Positions 43,563 to 53,481 of a stretch of DNA of 64,000 nt are shown here, in pieces. The stretch comes from Rhizobium sp. CB3090 (lineage in GTDB: Bacteria; Pseudomonadota; Alphaproteobacteria; Rhizobiales; Rhizobiaceae). The stretch spans positions 2,480,001 to 2,544,000 of the forward strand of contig NZ_CP121662.1 of NCBI RefSeq assembly GCF_029714285.1, read 5' to 3'. The notes beneath the pieces were generated by a model. The model had not been told where the DNA came from. It saw only the letters and a program-made list of their open reading frames with translations, and searched no databases. Position 1 is the stretch's first letter. The number at the start of each line of letters is the position of its first letter. A program made the translations under genes and the position numbers.

Positions 43563-44038
43563 TTCCGATAAACACGTTTTCGCAGCGCATAAGTGTTGCG
43601 CCGGATCTGTTGCCAAGAAAAAGTGGAGTCGGTCGGTCGTTAATTCAAAATTAAAAGCAAACGAATAAAAGCGTTCTTGGGTCGCAAGAGTTCTCCTTCA
43701 GAACGCGATTCGCCCATGAGTAGATGACACATCTGGGCGAACGGGAGTTGCAGGCGAGACGTTGGCGTCCAATGGCGTAGGGATCAGGGCCATTGCATGG
43801 CTCTGGAAGCATGATGCCCTTCCAACGCGCCGGCTCGTCCGAGCCATGTTCCGTGTAACTTCATTCTCTTCCGACAGGACGCCCGAATTGTCGACGCCTG
43901 TATTGGTGTCCGTTTGAGCGGGTAACGCTGCCAGCAAACGCGCGTCTGAAGACGCCGTAAGGTGACTTTGCTGGGTTTCTCGCGCGACCGACGGCAGAGG
44001 AGTGATATTCGCATTCAGCTAACACTAGGGGCGCGTCC
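43563..44038. other. Intergenic region before the octapeptide-repeat gene
   Basis: The 476 bases hold no supportable gene on either strand. An AT-rich stretch lies at 43636-43670 and may carry the promoter. A short inverted pair (GTTCTCCTTCAGAAC) is seen at 43689-43703. AGGGGCG lies about five bases before the repeat-protein start. Confidence 0.4.
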
Positions 44039-47000
44039 ATGACTTCAGTTATTTCTTCTCTGAGCATCACTCAGATTAAAGCTCTTTCCACCACAACGAT
44101 TAAGCAACTGACCACGGACGACGTGGCCGCACTGAGCACCACCCAGATCAAGGCGCTGAGCTCAACGCAGATTTCCGCCTTTGAAACGCAGGATATCTCC
44201 ACCTTCACCACCGATCAGATTGGCGCGGTATCGACGAGCGCCATTCTCGGGTTGAACCTGGACCAATTGGCGGTTCTCTCCACGACCCAGCTCGGGGGCC
44301 TTTCGACCGAACAGGTCGCCGCACTCACGACAGCCGACGTTGCTGGCCTCTCCACCGATCAGGTCACCGCATTGACGACGACGCAGGTCAGCGCGCTGAC
44401 CTCGAAGCAGGTTGCAGCTATCTCCACCGACGACGTCGCCGTCCTCTCCACCGACCAGATCGCTGTCCTGAAGACCAGCCAGGTCGCAGCCCTGAAGTCG
44501 GCGCAGATCGCGGCACTCTCCACCGACCAGGCTGCCGCTCTGACCTCGACCCAGATCGGCGCCCTGACGGCAACCGAAGTCGGCGCCCTCTCCACCGACG
44601 ACATCGCAACCTTCTCCACCGACGAGATTGCGGCGCTCTCCACCTCGGCCCTGGCCGGCCTGTCTGCCGATAAGGTTGCGGCCCTGTCCACCGACCAGGT
44701 CGCAGCCCTGAAGACCAGCCAGATCGCCAAGCTCAACACCAGCCAGATCGGCGCGCTCTCCACCGACCAGGCCAAGGTCCTGACCACCGACCAGGTGGCC
44801 GCCCTGACCTCGACCCAGATCGGCGCGCTCTCCACCGACGACGTCGCCGTCCTCTCCACCGACCAGATCGCTGTCCTGAAGACCAGCCAGGTCGCAGCCC
44901 TGAAGTCGGCGCAGATCGCAGCACTCTCCACCGACCAGGCTGCCGCTCTGACCTCGACCCAGATCGGCGCCCTGACGGCAACCGAAGTCGGCGCTCTGTC
45001 CACCGACGACATCGCAACCTTCTCCACCGACGAGATTGCGGCGCTCTCCACCTCGGCCCTGGCCGGCCTGTCTGCCGATAAGGTTGCAGCCCTGTCCACC
45101 GATCAGGTCGCAGCCCTGAAGACCAGCCAGATCGCCAAGCTCAACACCAGCCAGATCGGCGCGCTCTCCACCGACCAGGCCAAGGTCCTGACCACCGACC
45201 AGGTGGCCGCCCTGACCTCGACCCAGATCGGCGCGCTCTCCACCGACGACGTCGCCGTCCTCTCCACCGACCAGATCGCTGTCCTGAAGACCAGCCAGGT
45301 CGCAGCCCTGAAGTCGGCGCAGATCGCGGCACTCTCCACCGACCAGGCTGCCGCTCTGACCTCGACCCAGATCGGCGCCCTGACGGCAACCGAAGTCGGC
45401 GCTCTGTCCACCGACGACATCGCAACCTTCTCCACCGACGAGATTGCGGCGCTCTCCACCTCGGCCCTGGCCGGACTGTCTTCCGATAAGGTTGCGGCCC
45501 TGTCCACCGACCAGGTCGCAGCCCTGAAGACCAGCCAGATCGCCAAGCTCAACACCAGCCAGATCGGCGCGCTCTCCACCGACCAGGCCAAGGTCCTGAC
45601 CACCGACCAGGTGGCCGCCCTGACCTCGACCCAGATCGGCGCGCTCTCCACCGACGACGTCGCCGTCCTCTCCACCGACCAGATCGCCGTCCTGAAGACC
45701 AGCCAGGTCGCAGCCCTGAAGTCGGCGCAGATCGCAGCACTCTCCACCGACCAGGCTGCCGCTCTGACCTCGACCCAGATCGGCGCCCTGACGGCAACCG
45801 AAGTCGGCGCTCTGTCCACCGCTGACATCGCAACCTTCTCCACCGACGAGATTGCGGCGCTCTCCACCTCGGCCCTGGCCGGACTGTCTTCCGATAAGGT
45901 TGCAGCCCTGTCCACCGACCAGGTCGCAGCCCTGAAGACCAGCCAGATCGCCAAGCTCAACACCAGCCAGATCGGCGCCCTCTCCACCGACCAGGCCAAG
46001 GTCCTGACCACCGACCAGGTGGCCGCCCTGACCTCGACCCAGATCGGCGCGCTCTCCACCGACGACGTCGCCGTCCTCTCCACCGACCAGATCGCCGTCC
46101 TGAAGACCAGCCAGGTCGCAGCCCTGAAGTCGGCGCAGATCGCAGCACTCTCCACCGACCAGGCTGCCGCTCTGACCTCGACCCAGATCGGCGCCCTGAC
46201 GGCAACCGAAGTCGGCGCGCTGTCCACCGCTGACATCGCAACCTTCTCCACCGACGAGATTGCGGCGCTCTCCACCTCGGCCCTGGCCGGCCTGTCTGCC
46301 GATAAGGTTGCAGCCCTGTCCACCGACCAGGTCGCAGCCCTGAAGACCAGCCAGATCGCCAAGCTCAACACCAGCCAGATCGGCGCTCTCTCCACCGACC
46401 AGGCCAAGGTCCTGACCACCGACCAGGTGGCCGCCCTGACCTCGACCCAGATCGGCGCGCTCTCCACCGACGACGTCGCCGTCCTCTCCACCGACCAGAT
46501 CGCTGTCCTGAAGACCAGCCAGGTCGCAGCCCTGAAGTCGGCGCAGATCGCAGCACTCTCCACCGACCAGGCTGCCGCTCTGACCTCGACCCAGATCGGC
46601 GCCCTGACGGCAACCGAAGTCGGCGCTCTGTCCACCGCTGACATCGCAACCTTCTCCACCGACGAGATTGCGGCGCTCTCCACCTCGGCCCTGGCCGGAC
46701 TGTCTTCCGATAAGGTTGCAGCCCTGTCCACCGATCAGGTCGCAGCCCTGAAGACCAGCCAGATCGCCAAGCTCAACACCAGCCAGATCGGCGCTCTCTC
46801 CACCGACCAGGCCAAGGTCCTGACCACCGACCAGGTGGCCGCCCTGACCTCGACCCAGATCGGCGCGCTCTCCACCGACGACGTCGCCGTCCTCTCCACC
46901 GACCAGATCGCTGTCCTGAAGACCAGCCAGGTCGCAGCCCTGAAGTCGGCGCAGATCGCAGCACTCTCCACCGACCAGGCTGCCGCTCTGACCTCGACCC

Positions 47001-48865
47001 AGATCGGCGCCCTGACGGCAACCGAAGTCGGCGCCCTCTCCACCGACGACATCGCAACCTTCTCCACCGACGAGATTGCGGCGCTCTCCACCTCGGCCCT
47101 GGCCGGCCTGTCTGCCGATAAGGTTGCAGCCCTGTCCACCGACCAGGTCGCAGCCCTGAAGACCAGCCAGATCGCCAAGCTCAACACCAGCCAGATCGGC
47201 GCTCTCTCCACCGACCAGGCCAAGGTCCTGACCACCGACCAGGTGGCCGCCCTGACCTCGACCCAGATCGGCGCGCTCTCCACCGACGACGTCGCCGTCC
47301 TCTCCACCGACCAGATCGCTGTCCTGAAGACCAGCCAGGTCGCAGCCCTGAAGTCGGCGCAGATCGCAGCACTCTCCACCGACCAGGCTGCCGCTCTGAC
47401 CTCGACCCAGATCGGCGCCCTGACGGCAACCGAAGTCGGCGCTCTGTCCACCGCTGACATCGCAACCTTCTCCACCGACGAGATTGCGGCGCTCTCCACC
47501 TCGGCCCTGGCCGGACTGTCTTCCGATAAGGTTGCAGCCCTGTCCACCGATCAGGTCGCAGCCCTGAAGACCAGCCAGATCGCCAAGCTCAACACCAGCC
47601 AGATCGGCGCTCTCTCCACCGACCAGGCCAAGGTCCTGACCACCGACCAGGTGGCCGCCCTGACCTCGACCCAGATCGGCGCGCTCTCCACCGACGACGT
47701 CGCCGTCCTCTCCACCGACCAGATCGCTGTCCTGAAGACCAGCCAGGTCGCAGCCCTGAAGTCGGCGCAGATCGCAGCACTCTCCACCGACCAGGCTGCC
47801 GCTCTGACCTCGACCCAGATCGGCGCCCTGACGGCAACCGAAGTCGGCGCCCTCTCCACCGACGACATCGCAACCTTCTCCACCGACGAGATTGCGGCGC
47901 TCTCCACCTCGGCCCTGGCCGGCCTGTCTGCCGATAAGGTTGCGGCCCTGTCCACCGACCAGGTCGCAGCCCTGAAGACCAGCCAGATCGCCAAGCTCAA
48001 CACCAGCCAGATCGGCGCGCTCTCCACCGACCAGGCCAAGGTCCTGACCACCGACCAGGTGGCCGCCCTGACCTCGACCCAGATCGGCGCGCTCTCCACC
48101 GACGACGTCGCCGTCCTCTCCACCGACCAGATCGCCGTCCTGAAGACCAGCCAGGTCGCAGCCCTGAAGTCGGCGCAGATCGCGGCACTCTCCACCGACC
48201 AGGCTGCCGCTCTGACCTCGACCCAGATCGGCGCCCTGACGGCAACCGAAGTCGGCGCCCTCTCCACCGACGACATCGCAACCTTCTCCACCGACGAGAT
48301 TGCGGCGCTCTCCACCTCGGCCCTGGCCGGACTGTCTTCCGATAAGGTTGCGGCCCTGTCCACCGACCAGGTCGCAGCCCTGAAGACCAGCCAGATCGCC
48401 AAGCTCAACACCAGCCAGATCGGCGCTCTCTCCACCGACCAGGCCAAGGTCCTGACCACCGACCAGGTGGCCGCCCTGACCTCGACCCAGATCGGCGCCC
48501 TGTCCACCGACGACGTCGCCATCCTCTCCACCGACCAGATCGCCGTCCTGAAGACCAGCCAGGTCGCAGCCCTGAAGTCGGCGCAGATCGCGGCACTCTC
48601 CACCGACCAGGCTGCCGCTCTGACCTCGACCCAGATCGGCGCCCTGACGGCAACCGAAGTCGGCGCTCTGTCCACCGCTGACATCGCAACCTTCTCTACC
48701 GACGAGATTGCGGCGATCAGCACGGCGGGTCTGGCCGGACTGTCCACGGATGATATCGCCTCACTGTCCAGCGACCAGCTTTACGCTTTCACCACGACAC
48801 AGGTGCAGGCACTGGATCAAGGACAAGTTGCCGCGGTCATCTCGGCTTATGCGGCCTACAACTAA
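44039..48865 (+). CDS. Giant Ser/Thr-rich octapeptide-repeat protein
   Basis: The 1,608-residue product is built nearly wholly from octapeptides of the form xL[ST]TxQ[IV]x, for example [24 protein letters not shown]. From residue 128 on, 17 such octads form a 136-residue unit repeated about 10.5 times with almost no change; about 26% of the unit is Ser or Thr (36-37 of 136, counted by eye). The first 127 residues and the last 50 are degenerate octads. No signal peptide, membrane span or RTX motif is seen. A solenoid of short helical or beta turns is likely. A terminator closes the transcript and an O-GlcNAc-transferase-like gene follows. Role unknown; a glycosylated surface or matrix protein is a reasonable guess. 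Confidence 0.8.
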   Translation: MTSVISSLSITQIKALSTTTIKQLTTDDVAALSTTQIKALSSTQISAFETQDISTFTTDQIGAVSTSAILGLNLDQLAVLSTTQLGGLSTEQVAALTTADVAGLSTDQVTALTTTQVSALTSKQVAAISTDDVAVLSTDQIAVLKTSQVAALKSAQIAALSTDQAAALTSTQIGALTATEVGALSTDDIATFSTDEIAALSTSALAGLSADKVAALSTDQVAALKTSQIAKLNTSQIGALSTDQAKVLTTDQVAALTSTQIGALSTDDVAVLSTDQIAVLKTSQVAALKSAQIAALSTDQAAALTSTQIGALTATEVGALSTDDIATFSTDEIAALSTSALAGLSADKVAALSTDQVAALKTSQIAKLNTSQIGALSTDQAKVLTTDQVAALTSTQIGALSTDDVAVLSTDQIAVLKTSQVAALKSAQIAALSTDQAAALTSTQIGALTATEVGALSTDDIATFSTDEIAALSTSALAGLSSDKVAALSTDQVAALKTSQIAKLNTSQIGALSTDQAKVLTTDQVAALTSTQIGALSTDDVAVLSTDQIAVLKTSQVAALKSAQIAALSTDQAAALTSTQIGALTATEVGALSTADIATFSTDEIAALSTSALAGLSSDKVAALSTDQVAALKTSQIAKLNTSQIGALSTDQAKVLTTDQVAALTSTQIGALSTDDVAVLSTDQIAVLKTSQVAALKSAQIAALSTDQAAALTSTQIGALTATEVGALSTADIATFSTDEIAALSTSALAGLSADKVAALSTDQVAALKTSQIAKLNTSQIGALSTDQAKVLTTDQVAALTSTQIGALSTDDVAVLSTDQIAVLKTSQVAALKSAQIAALSTDQAAALTSTQIGALTATEVGALSTADIATFSTDEIAALSTSALAGLSSDKVAALSTDQVAALKTSQIAKLNTSQIGALSTDQAKVLTTDQVAALTSTQIGALSTDDVAVLSTDQIAVLKTSQVAALKSAQIAALSTDQAAALTSTQIGALTATEVGALSTDDIATFSTDEIAALSTSALAGLSADKVAALSTDQVAALKTSQIAKLNTSQIGALSTDQAKVLTTDQVAALTSTQIGALSTDDVAVLSTDQIAVLKTSQVAALKSAQIAALSTDQAAALTSTQIGALTATEVGALSTADIATFSTDEIAALSTSALAGLSSDKVAALSTDQVAALKTSQIAKLNTSQIGALSTDQAKVLTTDQVAALTSTQIGALSTDDVAVLSTDQIAVLKTSQVAALKSAQIAALSTDQAAALTSTQIGALTATEVGALSTDDIATFSTDEIAALSTSALAGLSADKVAALSTDQVAALKTSQIAKLNTSQIGALSTDQAKVLTTDQVAALTSTQIGALSTDDVAVLSTDQIAVLKTSQVAALKSAQIAALSTDQAAALTSTQIGALTATEVGALSTDDIATFSTDEIAALSTSALAGLSSDKVAALSTDQVAALKTSQIAKLNTSQIGALSTDQAKVLTTDQVAALTSTQIGALSTDDVAILSTDQIAVLKTSQVAALKSAQIAALSTDQAAALTSTQIGALTATEVGALSTADIATFSTDEIAAISTAGLAGLSTDDIASLSSDQLYAFTTTQVQALDQGQVAAVISAYAAYN
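44422..48715. repeat. Tandem array of a 408-bp coding unit, about 10.5 copies
   Basis: Units begin at 44422, 44830, 45238, 45646, 46054, 46462, 46870, 47278, 47686, 48094 and 48502 (the last is partial, diverging near 48716). The period is exactly 408 bases with no indels. Two variable codons distinguish units: GAC or GCT in the TDDI/TADI octad, and GCC or TCC in the SADK/SSDK octad. The pattern across copies is DA, DA, DS, AS, AA, AS, DA, AS, DA, DS, A-. Copies 6+7 and 8+9 share the same order, suggesting an 816-bp duplication. Confidence 0.95.
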
Positions 48866-48878
48866 AATCTGACGGATT

Positions 48879-48944
48879 GCGGCGCGGTTTCACCCGCGCC
48901 GCAGAAGACTTCGGCGTCGCGCGAGAAATTGCGCGGCGTTTTTT
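48879..48944 (+). terminator. Two consecutive hairpins, terminator of the repeat-protein gene
   Basis: GCGGCGCGG (48879-48887) pairs with CCGCGCCGC (48894-48902). Then CGTCGCGC (48915-48922) pairs with GCGCGGCG (48931-48938), directly followed by TTTTTT. The second is a canonical intrinsic terminator 50 bases after the stop codon. It makes independent transcription of the downstream glycosyltransferase genes likely. Confidence 0.75.
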
Positions 48945-49183
48945 GTCAATCGCGCCGAGAATCCGACTGAAATCGCCCCGAACTCTCGCCGACGGCAGAA
49001 GACCCGCTACCTGCGCGCTCTTGACCGGCCGCCCTGTGTCACTGCCGGAAGGAGCTACGCCCCACCGAGCGCCTTCCACTGAAAACCAACCAGTCCGACG
49101 CAAGCTAGCTGCGCTAGAAGGCATGACGTTTCGCTCGTCAGCTCACACCTTCGGCCGCGAGGCCGTCTTGTCGCAGGATGCCC
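48945..49183. promoter_or_regulatory. Probable promoter region of the GT41 operon
   Basis: After the terminator there are 239 gene-free bases before the O-GlcNAc-transferase-like start. No strong promoter boxes or palindromes are visible. AGGA lies five bases before the ATG at 49184. Confidence 0.3.
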
Positions 49184-51232
49184 ATGACCGTCAATATTGC
49201 ATCTGTCTCGCCCCAAGCCTCGCCGCTCGTCAGCGCCTCGGAGAGGGCGCGGAATCAGCAACTGCCGCTCGGTGAGTTGTTCCAGATCGCTGAAATTTTG
49301 AATGGCATAGGAAAACAGCCGCAAGCGATCGAGCTTTACAAGACCTGGATTGCGTTCAACGACACCAGTCCCCTGCTGCATCTTGCCTATTTCAACTATG
49401 CGGTCACAGCAAACCATGCTGGTGATGCTGCCGGTGCGATCCACGCGCTGCGAGCCTGTTTGAAGCTCTCTCCGCAATTCGGGCCGGCGCACATCAACCT
49501 CGGCCGTCTGCTGGAAGACAGCGGCCTGCACGGCCGGGCCGTCGAACAATGGCGAGACTTCGCAAAGGCGACTGCCGAGATCACCGCCGACAAGATTGGC
49601 TATCGCCTGATGGCGCTCCAGCACATCGGCCGCGTTCTCGAAAGCGTCGGCTCGCTGGAAGAGGCGGAAGCGGCTTTATGGCAAGCGATCGAGCTGCAGC
49701 CCAGCAAAACCGAAGCAGGCCAGCACTGGACGTCGTTGCGGCAGCACCAGTGCAAGTGGCCGACCTTGGTCACGTCCGAACACGTCTCGGCCCGGAACCT
49801 ATTGGACGCGATGTCGCCCTTGATCCTCGGCTGCTATACCGACGACCCTCTATTCCAGCTCGCTAAAGCCTATCGCTATCACAAATCCCTGATCGGGCGG
49901 CCCGATCTCCGTGAGTTTCCGCGCCAGCCGCCAAAGCGGAAAACGGGGACTGGAGAGCGTTTGCGCGTCGGCTACGTCTCATCTGATCTGCGCGATCACG
50001 CGGTCGGTTTTGCGCTTCGGGAGGTTCTGGAGTTGCATGACAAGAGCAGCGTCGAGGTCTTCGCTTATTATTGCGGCGAGCCCCGATCCAACGACGCGAC
50101 GCAAACGCGCATCAAAAACGCTGTGGATTGCTGGCGGGAAATCTCCACGCTCAGCGATATCGACGCCGCCAAGCAAATCCGCGCCGACGAGATCGACATC
50201 CTCATCGACGTCAACGGATACACCAAACATGCGCGGGCGAAGATCTTCGCCTACCGGCCGGCGCCGGTCATCGTCAATTTCTGCGGCTATCCCGGCACGA
50301 CGGCCAGTCCGTTTCATCAATACATCATCGCGGACGAGCACATCATCCCGCCGGAGAACGAGATCTACTATACAGAAAAGGTGCTGCGGATTGCCTGCAA
50401 CCAGCCCATCGACCGCAAGCGGCTGATCGCCGCGCGGCCGACCCGCGCGGAAGCCGGCCTGCCGGAGGACGCCTTTGTCTACGCCTGCCTCAACGGCATG
50501 CAGAAGATCACCGCCAACTGCTTTGCCCGCTGGATGCAGATCCTTTCCGCGACACCTGGCAGCGTGCTGTGGCTGCTTGCGGAGGCGCCGGACGTCAACC
50601 AGCGCCTGCGCCAGATGGCCGAGCAAAACGGCGTGGAACCTGAGCGCCTTATTTTCGCGTCCAAGGCCGCCAATCCGAACCATCTCGCGCGAATGGCGCT
50701 GGCCGATCTCTTCCTGGACACCTTCCCCTATGGGGCGCATTCCACCGCGGCCGATGCCATCACCGTCGGGCTGCCGGTCTTGACCATGCCCGGAAAAAGC
50801 TTCGCCTCGCGCTTCTGCAGCAGCATCGTCGCGGCCGCCGGCGTTCCCGAGCTGATCTGCAGCGGACCGGAGGACTATGTCAGCCGCGCCATCGCCTTCG
50901 CGCATGACCGCGACAGCCTCACGGCGATCAGGGACTCCTTGCAGCGCCAGCGCGAGACCAGCGGCTTGCGGGATATCCCGGGCCTCGCGCGGCGTCTCGA
51001 GCACCTGTTCTGGCAGATGCAAGGTGAAATCGAGCGCGGGGAAACGCCGGCGCCCGACCTGAGCAATCTAGATGTCTACTATGAGATCGGCGCCGAAATC
51101 GTTCTGGAGAATATCGAATTCGAGGACGATCAAGCCTACCGGCAGCGCTATCTCCAGAAACTGGCCCAATGGAACGATTACGCGCCGCTTTCGCGCGACA
51201 GCCGTTTGTTGAAAGAGCCGGCGTCACTTTGA
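49184..51232 (+). CDS. O-GlcNAc-transferase-like glycosyltransferase (GT41) with TPR domain
   Basis: The 682-residue product starts with TPR helices (about residues 30-190: IAEILNGIGKQPQAIELYKT, FGPAHINLGRLLEDSGLHGRA in part). It continues with a full GT41 catalytic region: RVGYVSSDLRDHAVGF with the histidine equivalent to the OGT catalytic one, then NFCGYPGTTASPFHQYIIAD, NGMQKITANCFARW with the UDP-binding lysine, and DTFPYGAHSTAADA. Such enzymes transfer GlcNAc or another sugar from a UDP donor to Ser/Thr of proteins. Directly downstream of a protein with hundreds of Ser/Thr residues, the repeat protein is the obvious candidate acceptor. That link is inference. The ATG at 49184 is chosen over 49178 on ribosome-site spacing. 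Confidence 0.85.
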   Translation: MTVNIASVSPQASPLVSASERARNQQLPLGELFQIAEILNGIGKQPQAIELYKTWIAFNDTSPLLHLAYFNYAVTANHAGDAAGAIHALRACLKLSPQFGPAHINLGRLLEDSGLHGRAVEQWRDFAKATAEITADKIGYRLMALQHIGRVLESVGSLEEAEAALWQAIELQPSKTEAGQHWTSLRQHQCKWPTLVTSEHVSARNLLDAMSPLILGCYTDDPLFQLAKAYRYHKSLIGRPDLREFPRQPPKRKTGTGERLRVGYVSSDLRDHAVGFALREVLELHDKSSVEVFAYYCGEPRSNDATQTRIKNAVDCWREISTLSDIDAAKQIRADEIDILIDVNGYTKHARAKIFAYRPAPVIVNFCGYPGTTASPFHQYIIADEHIIPPENEIYYTEKVLRIACNQPIDRKRLIAARPTRAEAGLPEDAFVYACLNGMQKITANCFARWMQILSATPGSVLWLLAEAPDVNQRLRQMAEQNGVEPERLIFASKAANPNHLARMALADLFLDTFPYGAHSTAADAITVGLPVLTMPGKSFASRFCSSIVAAAGVPELICSGPEDYVSRAIAFAHDRDSLTAIRDSLQRQRETSGLRDIPGLARRLEHLFWQMQGEIERGETPAPDLSNLDVYYEIGAEIVLENIEFEDDQAYRQRYLQKLAQWNDYAPLSRDSRLLKEPASL

Positions 51233-51271
51233 AGTTGAATTGCGGCAACGGCTGCGAGCGAAGAGGATACT

Positions 51272-52522
51272 ATGACTCCTGTTATACTTGTGACATTCGC
51301 AGGGCGGCAAAAGCGAATGGAGATTTTGACCAAATACATCCGCAAGGCCATCGATGATGGCATCATTGATGAATGGCACATATGGGATTTCACGCGCTCC
51401 TCTGAAGATAACGAGTGGGTTACGCGCGAATTCGGCCCGGCGCGATATATGGGGTCCGAAGCGCCCTATCAGTTAAAGGGAGCGGTTACCTCGCGTTCCT
51501 CATTCCGCGCGAATGCGAAAATAGACCACGATCTTCACATCGCCGTTCTTCCGAACGATGAGGCCGATACTTGTTACGAAATTGTGGTCGGTGGCTGGGT
51601 CAACACGCATTCCGTTCTTCGCAGCGTGAAATGCAGCGACCTCAATAATTTCGCAAGCAGGGGTGAAGCGGCGACCATTTGGAGCAAATCGACTCCCGGC
51701 GTTCTTTCCCCAAGCCTGCCGAACCAGGTCGTCCTCAGCATCGACTCGGCCGGCGCTCCCACACTTCAGGTCAATGGCGTGACGATCGGCAAATGGCCCG
51801 AACTGAATCTGGGTCCCGGCGCATCGGTCATGGTGCGCGGCGGATGGGGTGCCGATTTGGAACTTTGCGATGTAAACGCCCCCGTACGGCGTTATGTCGG
51901 AAATCCAAATGAAAAACTGCCCTATTGGCAAGCATATGACTACTATGCGAAGCGACTGGAGCGTTTTTCTAGCGCGGTATTCCTGAAGTGCGACGACGAC
52001 ATCGTCTATGTGGACCTGGAAAAGCTCAATGAATTCATTGAGTTTAGAAGGGCCAACCCGAACTATTTCGTCGTCTCCGCAAATGTCGTGAACAATGGCG
52101 TATGCGCCTATTTCCAACAACTAGGCGGAGCACTTCCCGACGAATTGGGCCATTTCGAGCGGCCCCCGGGAGGGTTCGGAGGAAGTTTGTGGCTAAGCGC
52201 TGAGCGCGCAACCCAGCTTCACGACTTCTTCCTGGAAAAGAACGACAAGTATCTGCCTTTGCCGAACAAGGTCATCGAATGGACGGAGCGCCAATCGATC
52301 AACTTCATATCCTGGCTCGGAAAGGACCTGCTGCATATGGCTCTTCCGAAGGGCGATGACGAATACGCCCTGACGGTCGACCTGCCGACCTTCCTCGATC
52401 GGCCCACCGCGATCTATGCGGACTTTACCGTCAGCCACTTGAGCTTCGGGCCGCAAGAGCATGGATTGGACGTCGACCGTTTGATCAATGCCTATGACGC
52501 ATTGAGTTCTTCCCGACTTTAA
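51272..52522 (+). CDS. Putative glycosyltransferase with inserted beta-sandwich-like domain
   Basis: The 416-residue product begins with ILVTFAGRQKRMEILTKYIR, like the start of a GT-A enzyme, and has a metal-type DDD at residues 241-243 (VFLKCDDDIVYVDLEKL), then GGSLWLSAERA. Between about 65 and 200 lies a foreign-looking segment: DLHIAVLPN, then CYEIVVGGWVNTHSVLRS, then LQVNGVTIGKW. This resembles the farnesoic-acid-methyltransferase-like domain (PF12248), often a lectin-like module in animal proteins. The insert may bind sugar or the acceptor. It lies 39 bases after the GT41 gene with GAGG before its ATG, so the two form an operon. Family assignment is from motifs only. Confidence 0.6.
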   Translation: MTPVILVTFAGRQKRMEILTKYIRKAIDDGIIDEWHIWDFTRSSEDNEWVTREFGPARYMGSEAPYQLKGAVTSRSSFRANAKIDHDLHIAVLPNDEADTCYEIVVGGWVNTHSVLRSVKCSDLNNFASRGEAATIWSKSTPGVLSPSLPNQVVLSIDSAGAPTLQVNGVTIGKWPELNLGPGASVMVRGGWGADLELCDVNAPVRRYVGNPNEKLPYWQAYDYYAKRLERFSSAVFLKCDDDIVYVDLEKLNEFIEFRRANPNYFVVSANVVNNGVCAYFQQLGGALPDELGHFERPPGGFGGSLWLSAERATQLHDFFLEKNDKYLPLPNKVIEWTERQSINFISWLGKDLLHMALPKGDDEYALTVDLPTFLDRPTAIYADFTVSHLSFGPQEHGLDVDRLINAYDALSSSRL

Positions 52523-52629
52523 CCTGTCCGCCCGACGTTGCAGGCTCGGGCATCTCTCGACCGATACAGGTGCGCGTTTCGCTTTGACTCGCGCCTGTAT
52601 TATCTCAGCTTGCGCCCGCCGCGCTGATC

Positions 52630-52704
52630 CTAGCGAATATTCATAACCGCAAAGACGAACGACCCGGCGGTAACGCATACTGCTATTGTGACGTAGTAAT
52701 CCAT
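52630..52704 (-). CDS. Very short membrane protein, 24 residues
   Basis: MDYYVTIAVCVTAGSFVFAV plus MNIR is a single hydrophobic span with a basic end. GGAAGGGGA lies about six bases upstream of the ATG, the best evidence that it is translated. Small single-span proteins of this kind often regulate a larger membrane complex. No partner is evident. Confidence 0.45.
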   Translation of the reverse strand: MDYYVTIAVCVTAGSFVFAVMNIR

Positions 52705-52833
52705 GCTGCATCCCCTTCCGCACCAACGTGGTGGTAGGGAGTCATAATGGTCACAAAAAGGACACAACAATGAACGGATTGCGCACTTTTTCTGTCGCCC
52801 GGACTCATGGCGTTATCGTGAAACGTTAAGCAG

Positions 52834-52953
52834 TTAGCGGAGCCTGAAGCCGTTCCAATGCGAAGCTCTTGCCTTGGCAAGGATAAGTCGGCACTCGCGG
52901 ACGACGGCAAATAGAGCAAAAATTGCGGCGACTGTTATTAGATCCCAATGCAT
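52834..52953 (-). CDS. Very short membrane protein, 39 residues
   Basis: The product starts MHWDLITVAAIFALFAVVRE, a single membrane span, and ends with a basic amphipathic tail (KARASHWNGFRLR). ACGAGG lies about six bases upstream of the ATG. Function unknown. It is on the same strand as the 24-residue membrane protein 129 bases downstream. Confidence 0.4.
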   Translation of the reverse strand: MHWDLITVAAIFALFAVVRECRLILAKARASHWNGFRLR

Positions 52954-53250
52954 TGCTGGCCTCGTAATTCCTGATAAGAGCGGCCGTGCATCGGCAACCT
53001 CGCGGCGGGGCGTCTCACAGCATCAAGGCGACATTACGTTCGCGAACCGCACTATCGCGGCAATGCAGCATAGAAATTTATGGGGCAAACAGGAGGTCCA
53101 TTGCCTGCCGCAAATGCCAGAGTGCCGCGCACCACGCGCTCCTTGCCCAAAAGCGAACCGACAGGCGTATGCCCCTCTCGGACAGCTTGTCTTTCCGCGC
53201 CAATCATTGTTGACTTCTGCACAGTCATTACGCGCAGGATGGAGGAGAAG
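52954..53250. other. Intergenic region without a recognised gene
   Basis: The 297 bases upstream of the small helical protein gene show open frames that lack ribosome sites and family resemblance. Nothing further is supported. Confidence 0.3.
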
Positions 53251-53481
53251 ATGGGTACATCGCTTGTCGAACGTTTGGCAGACTGCGTTGGGCAGATCGA
53301 AGAGTTCTCGCAGCGCATCTCCCGCATTCAGGCCGGGGAGATCCAGCATCAAGCCAAATTCGGTGACGGTCCCTGGGAGGACATTACGGCAATCGTCCTC
53401 ACGCACTATGAGGACATGCTGGAGAACTACAAATATTTCGCCGAGGATTTGAGACGCCGCGTTGATAGTGGCGAAAGCTGA
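53251..53481 (+). CDS. Small helical hypothetical protein, 76 residues
   Basis: The product (MGTSLVERLADCVGQIEEFS at the start, HYEDMLENYKYFAEDLRRRV near the end) is strongly helical and could form a short coiled coil. GGAGGAGA lies directly upstream of the ATG at 53251. No family is recognised. Longer frames extending upstream look non-coding. Confidence 0.5.
   Translation: MGTSLVERLADCVGQIEEFSQRISRIQAGEIQHQAKFGDGPWEDITAIVLTHYEDMLENYKYFAEDLRRRVDSGES

Noticed and set aside
44422..48715. Repeat array considered as a CRISPR array
   Set aside because: The units are 408 bases, contiguous, coding and nearly identical, with no short repeats separated by unique spacers and no cas genes nearby.
44359..48747. 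Very long antisense open frames (up to 542 codons) across the repeat array
   Set aside because: They exist because the 408-bp unit lacks stop codons on the opposite strand and is repeated without frame change. They end and restart at the GATCAG/GACCAG variants and have no ribosome sites.
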